From: Oscillospiraceae bacterium
GTDB taxonomy: Bacteria > Bacillota > Clostridia > Oscillospirales > Oscillospiraceae
Direction of reading: 5' to 3'
Length of the DNA stretch: 15,888 nucleotides
Assembly: GCA_028708585.1 (NCBI GenBank)
Contig: JAQVYO010000027.1
Coordinates: 1 to 15,888, forward strand
In this document: positions 5,055-12,661 of the stretch, one piece after another
Layout: each line of letters starts with the position of its first letter
Numbering within the stretch: the stretch's first letter is position 1
The notes under the pieces: model-generated
The model's database searches: none
The model's input: only the letters and a program-made list of their open reading frames with translations
What the model was told of the DNA's origin: nothing
Program-made: the position numbers and the translations under genes

Positions 5055-6515
5055 ATGCTTTATCCGAATTGTGAGACCATTGAAAAGCTATCCGGGGAGT
5101 ACAACACCATCCCTGTCTGCAAGGAACTGTATGCCGACACCGCAACGCCGATTTTGCTGCTGCGGAAGCTGGCGGCGCGGAGCAGCCGCTGTTTTCTGCT
5201 GGAAAGCGTGGAGGGCGGCGAAAATTGGGCGCGTTATTCGTTTTTGGGGTTTGACCCGATTTTGCGGGCCGCCTGTAAAGACGGCGTGGTTTCTCTGGAA
5301 GGGGAGAGGGAGGCGTCCATTCGGGAAGAAAAACCTCTGACGGCGCTGCGCAGGCTGATGTCCCGCTATCGAGCGCCCAAACTTCCGGGCATGCCGCCCT
5401 TTACCGGGGGGCTTGTGGGGTATTTTTCCTATTCCATGCTGGGCTATGCGGAACCGACGCTGCATTTGAACGGCGGGGAGGAAAACGATTTCGATTTGAT
5501 GCTGTTTGACCGGATTATTGCCTATGACCATTTTAGGCAGAAAATCTTAATCATTGTCAACATGCAGACTGACCATGTGCTGGAGAATTACGGGAAGGCG
5601 GCGGCGGAAATGGAACGCATCGGGCACATCCTGTCCGGCGAGGCCCCGCCCCTTCGCCAAAAGGACGGCGGAAGGGCGGAGTTCCGGTGCAATGTGGACA
5701 AAGAAACTTACTGCGGGATGGTGGAAAACACTAAGGAATATATCCGAAACGGGGATATTTTTCAGGCGGTTATTTCCCGCCGGTTTGAAAGCAAATATGA
5801 CGGCAGTCTTATCAACCCTTACCGGGTGCTGCGCACCACCAACCCGTCCCCTTACATGGTTTATCTGCGTCTGGATGACATGGAGATGATGTGCTCCTCT
5901 CCGGAGACCCTCGTCCGTTTGAAGGACGGCAGGCTGTCCACCTTCCCGGTGGCGGGTTCGCGTCCAAGGGGTAAAACGGAAGAGGAAGACCTCCGGTTGG
6001 AGCGGGAGCTTTTGTCCGACGAAAAGGAGCTGTCCGAGCACAATATGCTGGTGGACCTGGCAAGAAACGACTTAGGGCGGATTTCGAAGATGTGCTCCGT
6101 CAAAATGATGGACTACATGATGGTGCACCGGTATTCCCAAATTATGCACCTTGCCTCCCGTGTGGAAAGCGATATTGCCCCGGACCGGGATGCTCTGGAT
6201 GCCATCGAAGCCGTTTTGCCGGCGGGTACGCTGTCCGGTGCGCCGAAAATCCGGGCCTGCCAGATTATCGGGGAGCAGGAAAGGGGATCCCGGGGAATTT
6301 ACGGCGGGGCTTTGGGCTATATTGATTTTTCCGGCAATATGGACACCTGCATTGCCATCCGTATGGCAGTGAAAAAAAACGGAACGGTGACCGTACAGGC
6401 GGGGGGCGGCATTGTGGCCGACAGTGTGCCGGAGCTGGAATATGAAGAATCCGGAAATAAGGCGAAAGCCGTGATCGATGCCATTATACGTGCCGGGGAG
6501 GTGGAGGAACGGTGA
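5055..6515 (+). CDS. trpE: Anthranilate synthase component I
   Basis: With TrpG, converts chorismate and glutamine to anthranilate, pyruvate and glutamate: the committed step of tryptophan synthesis, in the cytosol. It has 486 residues, normal length. The N-terminal domain has the tryptophan-sensing LLES motif (48-51) followed by SFLGFDP, so feedback inhibition is expected. The C-terminal chorismate-binding domain has DIFQAVISRRFE, FPVAGSRPRG, LVDLARNDLGR, AGTLSGAPK (about 390-398) and YGGALGYID. ATG 5055 has an AAAGGA site about 8 nt upstream and follows the T-box terminator by 70 nt. Its TGA overlaps the trpG GTG by 4 nt. It is a separate subunit, not fused to TrpG. Confidence 0.97.
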   Translation: MLYPNCETIEKLSGEYNTIPVCKELYADTATPILLLRKLAARSSRCFLLESVEGGENWARYSFLGFDPILRAACKDGVVSLEGEREASIREEKPLTALRRLMSRYRAPKLPGMPPFTGGLVGYFSYSMLGYAEPTLHLNGGEENDFDLMLFDRIIAYDHFRQKILIIVNMQTDHVLENYGKAAAEMERIGHILSGEAPPLRQKDGGRAEFRCNVDKETYCGMVENTKEYIRNGDIFQAVISRRFESKYDGSLINPYRVLRTTNPSPYMVYLRLDDMEMMCSSPETLVRLKDGRLSTFPVAGSRPRGKTEEEDLRLERELLSDEKELSEHNMLVDLARNDLGRISKMCSVKMMDYMMVHRYSQIMHLASRVESDIAPDRDALDAIEAVLPAGTLSGAPKIRACQIIGEQERGSRGIYGGALGYIDFSGNMDTCIAIRMAVKKNGTVTVQAGGGIVADSVPELEYEESGNKAKAVIDAIIRAGEVEER

Positions 6516-7093
6516 TTCTCTTTGTGGATAATTACGATAGCTTCACCTATAATTTGGTGCATCTGGCCGGGCGGTTCCGCACCGATCTGAAGGTGGTGCG
6601 AAACGATGCGCTGACGGCGGAAGAGGTGCTGGACCTTTGCCCTTCCCACATTATTTTATCTCCCGGCCCGGGATATCCCAAGAACGCCGGCATCTGCGAG
6701 GAGCTGATCCGGGCGTGTTACAAGACCATCCCCATTTTGGGCGTCTGCCTGGGGCATCAGGCCATCTGCGAGACTTTTGGCGCGGAAATCGCCCGAGCGG
6801 GGCAGCTGATGCACGGCAAAAAGAGCCGCATTTTTCTTCAAAACCGGGATCCGATTTTTCAAAACCTGCCGGAGGAGATCGACGCGGCCCGCTACCATTC
6901 GCTGATTGTCCGGGCGGAAACCATACCATCATCCCTTCAGGTGCTGGCTCGGGGCCCGATGGGGGAGGTGATGGCGGTGGGAAGCCGCACATTCCCGGTC
7001 TATGGGCTTCAATTTCACCCGGAATCTGTTTTGACTCCCCAGGGGGACGTTATTATGCGAAACTTTTTAAGCATGGAGGCGCAGGGATTATGA
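6512..7093 (+). CDS. trpG: Anthranilate synthase component II, glutamine amidotransferase
   Basis: Hydrolyses glutamine and channels ammonia to TrpE. It is a 193-residue class I (triad) amidotransferase. It begins with FVDNYDSFTYN, has the oxyanion-loop SPGPGYP (50-56), nucleophile Cys79 in GVCLGHQ, and His169/Glu171 in FHPES. The start is GTG inside a GTGA overlap with the trpE stop, preceded by a GAGGTGGAGGAA purine-rich site, so translation is coupled 1:1 with trpE. In many Bacillota an equivalent subunit (PabA) is shared with folate synthesis. Its place directly after trpE favours a tryptophan role, but sharing cannot be ruled out because no pab genes are visible here. Confidence 0.96.
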   Translation: MILFVDNYDSFTYNLVHLAGRFRTDLKVVRNDALTAEEVLDLCPSHIILSPGPGYPKNAGICEELIRACYKTIPILGVCLGHQAICETFGAEIARAGQLMHGKKSRIFLQNRDPIFQNLPEEIDAARYHSLIVRAETIPSSLQVLARGPMGEVMAVGSRTFPVYGLQFHPESVLTPQGDVIMRNFLSMEAQGL

Positions 7094-8106
7094 TACAGCA
7101 AGCCATTCGGATTGCCATAGAAGGAGAAAATCTTCCCTTTGAAACGGCAAAAAAAGCCATGGATGAAATCATGAGGGGGCAGGCTACCAACGCGCAGATC
7201 GCGGCATTTTTAACCGCGCTCCGGATGAAAGGCGAGAGTATTGACGAAATTACCGCCTGCGCGGCCGCAATGCGGGAACACTGCACGAAGCTGCCGCATG
7301 ATGCGGAAGTTCTGGAAATTGTGGGGACCGGGGGAGACGAGGCCTATACCTTCAATATTTCTACCATTTCAGCCTTTGTCATTGCCGGTGCGGGCGTTCC
7401 CGTGGCCAAACACGGAAACCGCAGTGTCTCCAGCAAATGCGGCGCGGCGGATCTTTTAGAGGCGCTGGGCGTCAATCTGATGCTGGGCGCCGAACGAAGC
7501 GCCCGCATTCTGAACGAGGAGGGTATATGTTTTTTGTTCGCTCCGGTCTATCACGCGGCCATGAAATATGCGGCCCCAGTGCGGAAAGAAATGGGCGCCC
7601 GCACCGTGTTCAACATCTTAGGGCCGCTATCCAACCCCGCAAATGCTTCCATGCAGCTTCTGGGCGTATATGACAAGGCTCTGCTGGAGCCACTGGCCCA
7701 GACCCTTGCAAACCTGGGGGTAAAGCGCGCCATGGTGGCCTGCGGGGAAGACGGATTGGACGAAATTACCCTGAGCGCCCGAACAAATGTTTGCGAGCTG
7801 AAGGAAGGAACCTTATCTTCGTATGCTATCGACCCTCGGGACTATGGGCTGTCCCTTTGCGAAAAAAGCGATCTTGTGGGAGGGGACGCCAAGGAAAACG
7901 CGGACATTGCCCGGAGCGTTCTGCGGGGGGAAACAGGAGCGAGGCGGGATGTTGTTCTGCTGAACGCCGGCGCCTGCCTTTACCTTGCGGACAGGGCGGA
8001 AAATATTGCGGGCGGCGTCGCCCTGGCCGCCCGGTCACTGGATTCCGGCGCGGCATATGAACGGATGAGAGCCTTTGTTCGGGCTACCAATGAGGAGACA
8101 AAATGA
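7090..8106 (+). CDS. trpD: Anthranilate phosphoribosyltransferase
   Basis: Transfers the phosphoribosyl group of PRPP to anthranilate (second step). It has 338 residues, the usual length. The glycine-rich PRPP site GTGGDEAYTFNIST starts at residue 79, followed by VAKHGNRSVSSKCGAADLLEALG, then FAPVYHAAMKYAAPVRKEMGARTVFNILGPLSNP in two consecutive conserved segments. The residue after the Asp of GTGGD is Glu where many homologues have Gly. The reading frame stays open upstream to 6637 inside trpG, but the true start is ATG 7090 in an ATGA overlap with the trpG stop, preceded by GGAGG. It overlaps trpC by 4 nt. Confidence 0.97.
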   Translation: MIQQAIRIAIEGENLPFETAKKAMDEIMRGQATNAQIAAFLTALRMKGESIDEITACAAAMREHCTKLPHDAEVLEIVGTGGDEAYTFNISTISAFVIAGAGVPVAKHGNRSVSSKCGAADLLEALGVNLMLGAERSARILNEEGICFLFAPVYHAAMKYAAPVRKEMGARTVFNILGPLSNPANASMQLLGVYDKALLEPLAQTLANLGVKRAMVACGEDGLDEITLSARTNVCELKEGTLSSYAIDPRDYGLSLCEKSDLVGGDAKENADIARSVLRGETGARRDVVLLNAGACLYLADRAENIAGGVALAARSLDSGAAYERMRAFVRATNEETK

Positions 8107-8897
8107 TTCTGGACGAAATTGCGGCGGCGGCGAGAACGCGGATCGAAAAATTAAAAAGGGAACGGCCCGCGCCCGAGCTGAAAGAACAGGCGCTTCAAAT
8201 GCCTAAAGGGGATTTTTCCTTTGCGCGCGCGCTTCGGGCATCGGAATTTGCCATGATCTGCGAGGTCAAGCGGGCTTCGCCTTCCGCGGGAATCATTTCT
8301 CCGGAGTTTCCCTATCTGAACATTGCCAGGGCCTATGAGGAAGCGGGGGCGGATGCCATTTCGGTGCTCACCGAGCCGGACTTTTTTCAGGGCAGGGACG
8401 CTTATCTCCGGGAGATCCGAAACGCCGTTAAGACGCCCCTGCTGCGCAAGGAATTTATTCTGGACGAATATCAGATTTACGAATCCAAATGTTTGGGTGC
8501 CGATGCGGTGCTGCTGATCTGCGCGCTGTTGGATGACGAGGACTTGATTCGGTTTGTCTCCTTATGCAGGGCGCTGGGGCTGTCCACCCTGGTGGAAGCC
8601 CACACGGAAGAAGAGGTCTTCCGCGCGCTTTCCGCCGGCGCGGAGATTCTGGGTGTCAACAACCGCGATTTAAAGACCTTTCAGGTGGATTTCAACATCA
8701 GCCTGCGTCTGCGCCCGCTGGCGCCGGAAGAAATTTTGTTCATTGCCGAAAGCGGCGTCAAAACGCCGGAGGATATTGGGCGGCTGGCCCGGGCCGGGGT
8801 AAACGGCGCTCTGGTGGGTGAGCGCCTGATGCGCAGCGGCGACCCAAAGGCGGCCCTTGCCCTGCTGCGGGAAGGAACGGCCTATAATGAAGATTAA
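8103..8897 (+). CDS. trpC: Indole-3-glycerol phosphate synthase
   Basis: Closes the indole ring by decarboxylating cyclisation of CdRP to indole-3-glycerol phosphate. A 264-residue TIM barrel with catalytic lysine in CEVKRASPSAG (53-63), a second conserved lysine in LLRKEFI (about residue 116), LVEAHTEEE, GVNNRDLKTF and the phosphate-binding ESGVKTPED and GALVGERLM. It starts at ATG 8103, overlapping the trpD stop by 4 nt. It is not fused to TrpF, unlike in enterobacteria; the next gene starts 11 nt before this one ends. Confidence 0.97.
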   Translation: MILDEIAAAARTRIEKLKRERPAPELKEQALQMPKGDFSFARALRASEFAMICEVKRASPSAGIISPEFPYLNIARAYEEAGADAISVLTEPDFFQGRDAYLREIRNAVKTPLLRKEFILDEYQIYESKCLGADAVLLICALLDDEDLIRFVSLCRALGLSTLVEAHTEEEVFRALSAGAEILGVNNRDLKTFQVDFNISLRLRPLAPEEILFIAESGVKTPEDIGRLARAGVNGALVGERLMRSGDPKAALALLREGTAYNED

Positions 8898-9498
8898 AAT
8901 TTGCGGTCTGTCCAGACAAGAGGATATCGCAGCGGTCAACGAGGCGCGTCCGGATTATGTGGGTTTTGTGTTTGCGCCCAGCCGGCGGCAAGTGGACCCG
9001 GATCGGGCAAAGCGGCTCAAAAAAGCCCTAAACCCTGGAATTTTGGCGGTGGGTGTATTTGTCAACGCATTGGCGGAAGAAATCTTACCCTTGTGCCGGG
9101 CCGGGGTCATTGATCTGATCCAGCTCCACGGGGAGGAAAACGCGGCTTATATCACCGCGCTAAAGGCACGGACGCACGCACCGGTGATCCGCGCTGTCCG
9201 GGTGCGAAGCAAAGCGCAGGTGCTCCGCGCCCAGGAGATCCCCTGCGATTATCTGCTGCTGGATGCCTATCGGAAAGGAATGCCCGGCGGAACGGGGGAG
9301 GGGTTTGACTGGTCACTGCTCCCCCCGCTGAGCAAGCCCTTTTTCCTGGCGGGAGGAATCCGGCTGGAAACAGTGAAAACGGCCGCCTCCGTTTGCCCCT
9401 ACTGCCTGGATGTAAGCAGCGGAGCGGAAACGGGCGGCAGGAAAGATCCGAATAAAATCAAGGCGCTGGTGCGGGCGGTAAGGGAGGAGTCAAAATGA
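8887..9498 (+). CDS. trpF: Phosphoribosylanthranilate isomerase
   Basis: Amadori rearrangement of phosphoribosylanthranilate to CdRP, the step before TrpC. A 203-residue TIM barrel: KIKICGLSR with the general-base cysteine (Cys6), VGVFVN, IQLHGEE, LLLDA with the general-acid aspartate, GGTGEGFDW, LAGGI and DVSSGAETGGRKDPNKI. ATG 8887 puts the conserved KIKICG at the N-terminus; a reading from 8857 adds ten residues inside trpC with no family support. GGAAGGAA precedes it, and it overlaps trpC by 11 nt and trpB by 4 nt. The pathway order in the operon is D-C-F although the reaction order is D-F-C. Confidence 0.96.
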   Translation: MKIKICGLSRQEDIAAVNEARPDYVGFVFAPSRRQVDPDRAKRLKKALNPGILAVGVFVNALAEEILPLCRAGVIDLIQLHGEENAAYITALKARTHAPVIRAVRVRSKAQVLRAQEIPCDYLLLDAYRKGMPGGTGEGFDWSLLPPLSKPFFLAGGIRLETVKTAASVCPYCLDVSSGAETGGRKDPNKIKALVRAVREESK

Positions 9499-10676
9499 GC
9501 AAGGGGCGGTTTGGGCCTTACGGGGGACAGTATATTCCCGAAACGCTAATGAACGCGGTGATTGAGATCGAAGCGGCCTATGAACATTATAAAAAGGACG
9601 AAGCGTTTGTGCGGGAGCTTCAGTCTCTTTTGGAAAACTACGCGGGCAGGCCATCCCTTCTTTATTATGCGGAACGCATGACAAAGAAGCTGGGCGGCGC
9701 GAAAATTTACTTAAAGCGGGAAGATTTGAATCACACCGGTTCCCATAAAATCAACAATGTGCTGGGGCAGGCCCTTCTGGCCAAGAAAATGGGGAAGACC
9801 CGGGTGGTTGCCGAAACAGGCGCGGGTCAGCATGGCGTTGCCACAGCCACCGTGGCCGCTCTGATGGGGCTTGAATGCGATATTTATATGGGGAAAGAGG
9901 ACACGGTGCGACAGGCGCTGAACGTCTACCGTATGGAACTTCTGGGCGCGCGGGTGCATCCGGTGGAGAGCGGAACCCAGACTTTGAAAGACGCGGTGAA
10001 CGAAGCCATGCGGGAATGGACCTCTCGGATAGAGGATACCCTTTATATTTTCGGTTCCGTGATGGGGCCTCACCCGTTTCCCACCATCGTCCGGGATTTC
10101 CAGAGTGTCATCGGACGGGAAACAAAACGGCAGATGCTCAAGGCGGAGGGAAAACTTCCCGATGTACTGCTGGCCTGCGTGGGCGGAGGCAGCAACGCCA
10201 TGGGCCTGTTTTATGAATTTTTAAACGACCCGGTGCGAATGATCGGATGCGAGGCGGCGGGGCGCGGCGTGCATACCGCCCAAAACGCCGCCACCATGGC
10301 CAATGGCACCGTCGGCATCTTTCATGGGATGAAGTCCTATTTCTGCCAGGACGGCGACGGGCAGATCGCCCCGGTCTATTCCATTTCGGCGGGCCTGGAT
10401 TATCCGGGTATCGGGCCGGAACACGCCTATCTCCATGATATCGGGCGGGTGGACTATGTGCCCGTCACCGATGAAGAGGCGGTGGATGCGTTCGAGTATC
10501 TTTCCAGAACGGAAGGAATTATTCCCGCCATTGAAAGCGCTCACGCGGTGGCCTATGCCCGGAAGTTGGCGCCTTCCATGGCGAAGAATCAGGTGATGGT
10601 GGTCAACTTGTCCGGCCGGGGCGATAAAGACGTTGCGGCCATTGCACGGTATCGGGGGGCGGATCTTCATGAATAG
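9495..10676 (+). CDS. trpB: Tryptophan synthase beta chain (TrpB1 type)
   Basis: PLP enzyme that condenses indole, delivered from TrpA, with serine to give tryptophan. It has 393 residues, standard for TrpB1. It begins GRFGPYGGQYIPET; the Schiff-base lysine is Lys85 in HTGSHKINN. Then come ETGAGQHGVATA, the phosphate-binding GGGSNAMG (about 229-236), GCEAAGRG and SAGLDYPGIGPEHA. ATG 9495 lies in a 4-nt overlap with trpF and has the strongest ribosome site of the operon (AGGGAGGAG, 5 nt spacing), consistent with a need for high output. It overlaps trpA by 8 nt, as expected for subunits of one alpha2beta2 complex. Confidence 0.98.
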   Translation: MSKGRFGPYGGQYIPETLMNAVIEIEAAYEHYKKDEAFVRELQSLLENYAGRPSLLYYAERMTKKLGGAKIYLKREDLNHTGSHKINNVLGQALLAKKMGKTRVVAETGAGQHGVATATVAALMGLECDIYMGKEDTVRQALNVYRMELLGARVHPVESGTQTLKDAVNEAMREWTSRIEDTLYIFGSVMGPHPFPTIVRDFQSVIGRETKRQMLKAEGKLPDVLLACVGGGSNAMGLFYEFLNDPVRMIGCEAAGRGVHTAQNAATMANGTVGIFHGMKSYFCQDGDGQIAPVYSISAGLDYPGIGPEHAYLHDIGRVDYVPVTDEEAVDAFEYLSRTEGIIPAIESAHAVAYARKLAPSMAKNQVMVVNLSGRGDKDVAAIARYRGADLHE

Positions 10677-11445
10677 AATCAAGGAAGCGTTTGCAAACGG
10701 AACCGCGTTCATCCCGTTTGTAACGGCGGGGGACCCGGACCTGGAAACCACCGGGAAACTGGTGCTGGAAATGGCGAAGGCGGGAGCGGATTTGATTGAG
10801 CTGGGCATTCCGTTTTCCGACCCGGTGGCGGAAGGCGAGGTTATCCAGCGGGCGGACTCCCGGGCGCTTTCCGGAGGCTGTACCATAGACGGGATTTTTC
10901 ACTTGGTCCGAAGCATCCGGGGCGCATGCGGCGTTCCCCTGGCGTTTATGACCTATGTAAATCCGGTGTATGTATATGGACCGGAAAAATTCCTGAAACA
11001 TTGCGCAAGCTGCGGGGTGGACGCCGTTATCGTCCCCGACTTGCCTTTCGAGGAAAAGAAAGAGCTTTTGCCCTTCTGCGACGCAAACCGGGTGGAGCTT
11101 ATCTCCATGATTGCGCCAACGTCCCATCAGCGCATTGAGGAGATTGCAAAGGAGGCCCGGGGATTTGTGTACTGCGTATCTTCTCTGGGGGTTACGGGTG
11201 TCCGTAAGAAGATTACCTCCGATGTTGGAACCATGATTTCTCTGGTGAAAAGGCAGCAGAAAATTCCCTGCGCTGTGGGGTTCGGAATTTCAACGCCGGA
11301 GCAGGCCGAAAAAATCGCCCAGGTGGCGGACGGCGTCATCGTGGGCAGCGCTATCGTAAAGCTGGTGGAGCAATACGGGGCGGATTGCTTAGGGCCGGTT
11401 TCCAAGTATGTGCGGGAGATGAAGCAGGCTGTCCGTACCCGGTAG
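10669..11445 (+). CDS. trpA: Tryptophan synthase alpha chain
   Basis: Cleaves indole-3-glycerol phosphate to glyceraldehyde-3-phosphate and indole, which tunnels to TrpB. A 258-residue TIM barrel with FVTAGDPD, catalytic Glu44 in IELGIPFSDP (E. coli Glu49 equivalent), then VAEGEVIQ: the position of the E. coli catalytic Asp60 is Glu55 here, at the same 11-residue spacing. I also see VPDLPFEE, the mobile loop VSSLGVTGVR, and VGFGIS/GVIVGSAIV at the phosphate site. ATG 10669 is chosen over an in-frame reading from 10633, because it restores the family N-terminus and overlaps trpB by 8 nt. It is the last gene of the operon; a strong terminator starts about 70 nt downstream. Confidence 0.97.
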   Translation: MNRIKEAFANGTAFIPFVTAGDPDLETTGKLVLEMAKAGADLIELGIPFSDPVAEGEVIQRADSRALSGGCTIDGIFHLVRSIRGACGVPLAFMTYVNPVYVYGPEKFLKHCASCGVDAVIVPDLPFEEKKELLPFCDANRVELISMIAPTSHQRIEEIAKEARGFVYCVSSLGVTGVRKKITSDVGTMISLVKRQQKIPCAVGFGISTPEQAEKIAQVADGVIVGSAIVKLVEQYGADCLGPVSKYVREMKQAVRTR

Positions 11446-11513
11446 TCCTCTGCCGGCGGGAGGGGGGGGCTTTCCGAAAGGCGGTTCCGACCCGGCAAGC
11501 AAACCGTTCAAAC

Positions 11514-11560
11514 AAAAAAACGTTCCGGACCGGGGGAAAGCCGGTTTGGAGCGCTTTTTT
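11514..11560 (+). terminator. Intrinsic terminator of the trp operon
   Basis: A 13-bp stem (11521-11533 with 11541-11553, three G-T wobbles), loop GGGAAAG, is followed by six Ts (11555-11560). Seven As before the left arm would allow partial function in reverse. The 68 nt between trpA and this hairpin also hold a G8 run (11462-11469), a small CTTTC/GAAAG hairpin (11470-11480) and GCCGG/CCGGC arms (11452-11456, 11492-11496). Confidence 0.92.
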
Positions 11561-11582
11561 GCAGGGATGCGGCCGTTCATCC

Positions 11583-11693
11583 GGATCTTTGGCTCAGCAG
11601 TTCCCGACGAAGCTATCCATTTGGGTACGATGAGGGAAGCACAGATTACCGTGCAGCGCAGCTAGGTGTCGCGGCCCTTTGTCAGAAAGATCC
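11583..11693. other. Unidentified structured element: possible small RNA, miniature element or 33-codon ORF
   Basis: Eight-base inverted repeats GGATCTTT (11583-11590) and AAAGATCC (11686-11693) close a 111-nt segment. Inside are TTCCC/GGGAA (11601-11605 with 11633-11637) enclosing TATCC/GGGTA around ATTT, and a GCAC/GTGC hairpin (11640-11643 with 11651-11654). On the minus strand the same DNA is an open frame of 33 codons (11695 to 11594, starting MDLSDKGPRHLAALHG), but its ATG is preceded by CCTCCT rather than a ribosome site and it uses codons such as CTA and CGA. A TTTTTT run (11704-11709) follows on the plus strand. I do not recognise a named RNA family or protein, and no convincing promoter is adjacent. 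Confidence 0.4.
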
Positions 11694-11715
11694 ATAGGAG
11701 GCCTTTTTTGACAGT

Positions 11716-11757
11716 TTAAAATGCGCCCTGGCGGGGAAGAACCCCGCCAGGGCGCAT
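11716..11757 (-). terminator. Long perfect hairpin, probable terminator of crt-hbd
   Basis: ATGCGCCCTGGCGGGG (11721-11736) pairs without mismatch with 11742-11757 across a 5-nt loop. On the minus strand, downstream of the hbd stop at 11799, it is followed by TTTAAA, a short U-rich tail; on the plus strand there is no T-run. It most likely ends the crt-hbd transcript. Confidence 0.75.
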
Positions 11758-11798
11758 CAAATGCCTGCAAGAATGCGGCTTACAGTCGGAAGACTGCC

Positions 11799-12647
11799 TT
11801 ATTTGGAATAATCAAAGAATCCGGCTCCGGATTTGCGGCCCAGCTTGCCTCCGCGTACCATCTTTACCAGCAAAGTGCTGGGGCGGTACTTGGGGTCGCC
11901 GGTCTCGCTGTAGAGGACTTTCATGATGGCAAGGCAAATGTCCAGGCCAATAAAATCACCCAGTGTCAGGGGACCCATGGGCTGGTTTGCGCCAAGCTTC
12001 ATGGCCTTGTCAATATCTTCCGGCGTGGCAACATGCTGTTCCACTAGGCAGATGGCTTCGTTGATCATAGGGATCAAAATCCGGTTGACTACAAAGCCAG
12101 GGGCCTCGGCAACTTCCACAGGGTCTTTGCTGATGGCCACAGACAGATCCTTGACCAGCTGGAATGTTTCGTCAGAGGTCTGGATGCCGCGGATAATCTC
12201 AATCAGCTTCATGACGGTTGCGGGATTGAAGAAATGCATGCCGATCACTTTGTCCGGACGCTTGGTTCCCGCCGCGATCTCAGTGATGGAAAGGGAGGAA
12301 GTGTTGGTGGCAAAGATGGTTTCAGGTTTGCAGATTTCCTCCATTGCATTAAATAAGGTGTGCTTTACTTCGATACTCTCCGCAATGGCTTCCAAAACCA
12401 AATCCGCGTCGGCGGCCAGATTCATATCAGTAGAGAAGGTAATGCGGGACAGAACGGAATCTTTCTCTTCAGCACTGATACGGCCTTTAGAGACAGACTT
12501 GTCTAAGTTTTTCGTAATCTGACCGATTGCCCGATCCAAAGAAGGCTGCCGGCGGTTGTAGAGAACCACCGTCAAACCGCTCTGGGCGAACGCATGCGCA
12601 ATGTTTGTGCCCATGGTGCCGGCGCCGGCCACCACAATTTTCTTCAT
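11799..12647 (-). CDS. hbd: 3-hydroxybutyryl-CoA dehydrogenase
   Basis: Interconverts acetoacetyl-CoA and 3-hydroxybutyryl-CoA with NAD(P)H, in the butyrate/butanol branch or in beta-oxidation. It has 282 residues, exactly the usual length for the short bacterial form. The Rossmann site GAGTMG spans 8-13, EAIAES and NTSSLSITEIA follow, the catalytic His is in GMHFFNPATVMKLIEII (near residue 138), and the C-terminal domain has PGFVVNRILIPMINEA and LGANQPMGPLTLGDFIGLD. GGAGG sits 8 nt before the ATG. It lies 14 nt downstream of crt on the same strand, so the two form an operon. Thiolase, butyryl-CoA dehydrogenase and electron-transfer flavoprotein genes are not in this window. Confidence 0.96.
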   Translation of the reverse strand: MKKIVVAGAGTMGTNIAHAFAQSGLTVVLYNRRQPSLDRAIGQITKNLDKSVSKGRISAEEKDSVLSRITFSTDMNLAADADLVLEAIAESIEVKHTLFNAMEEICKPETIFATNTSSLSITEIAAGTKRPDKVIGMHFFNPATVMKLIEIIRGIQTSDETFQLVKDLSVAISKDPVEVAEAPGFVVNRILIPMINEAICLVEQHVATPEDIDKAMKLGANQPMGPLTLGDFIGLDICLAIMKVLYSETGDPKYRPSTLLVKMVRGGKLGRKSGAGFFDYSK

Positions 12648-12661
12648 GCTAGTTTCCTCCG

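Noticed and set aside
4741..5340. A 199-codon plus-strand open frame across the T-box leader, with AGAGGAG just before its ATG
   Set aside because: It runs through the T-box, its terminator and 280 nt of trpE in another frame; the apparent ribosome site is the conserved 5' side of the specifier loop. The translation shows no protein family.
6637..7089. Upstream extension of the trpD frame into trpG
   Set aside because: TrpG is intact in the other frame with its catalytic triad, and trpD has a good ATGA overlap start giving normal family length.
11594..11695. Calling the 33-codon minus-strand frame a gene
   Set aside because: No ribosome site (CCTCCT precedes the ATG), unusual codons and overlap with RNA-like inverted repeats; kept only as one reading of the unexplained element.
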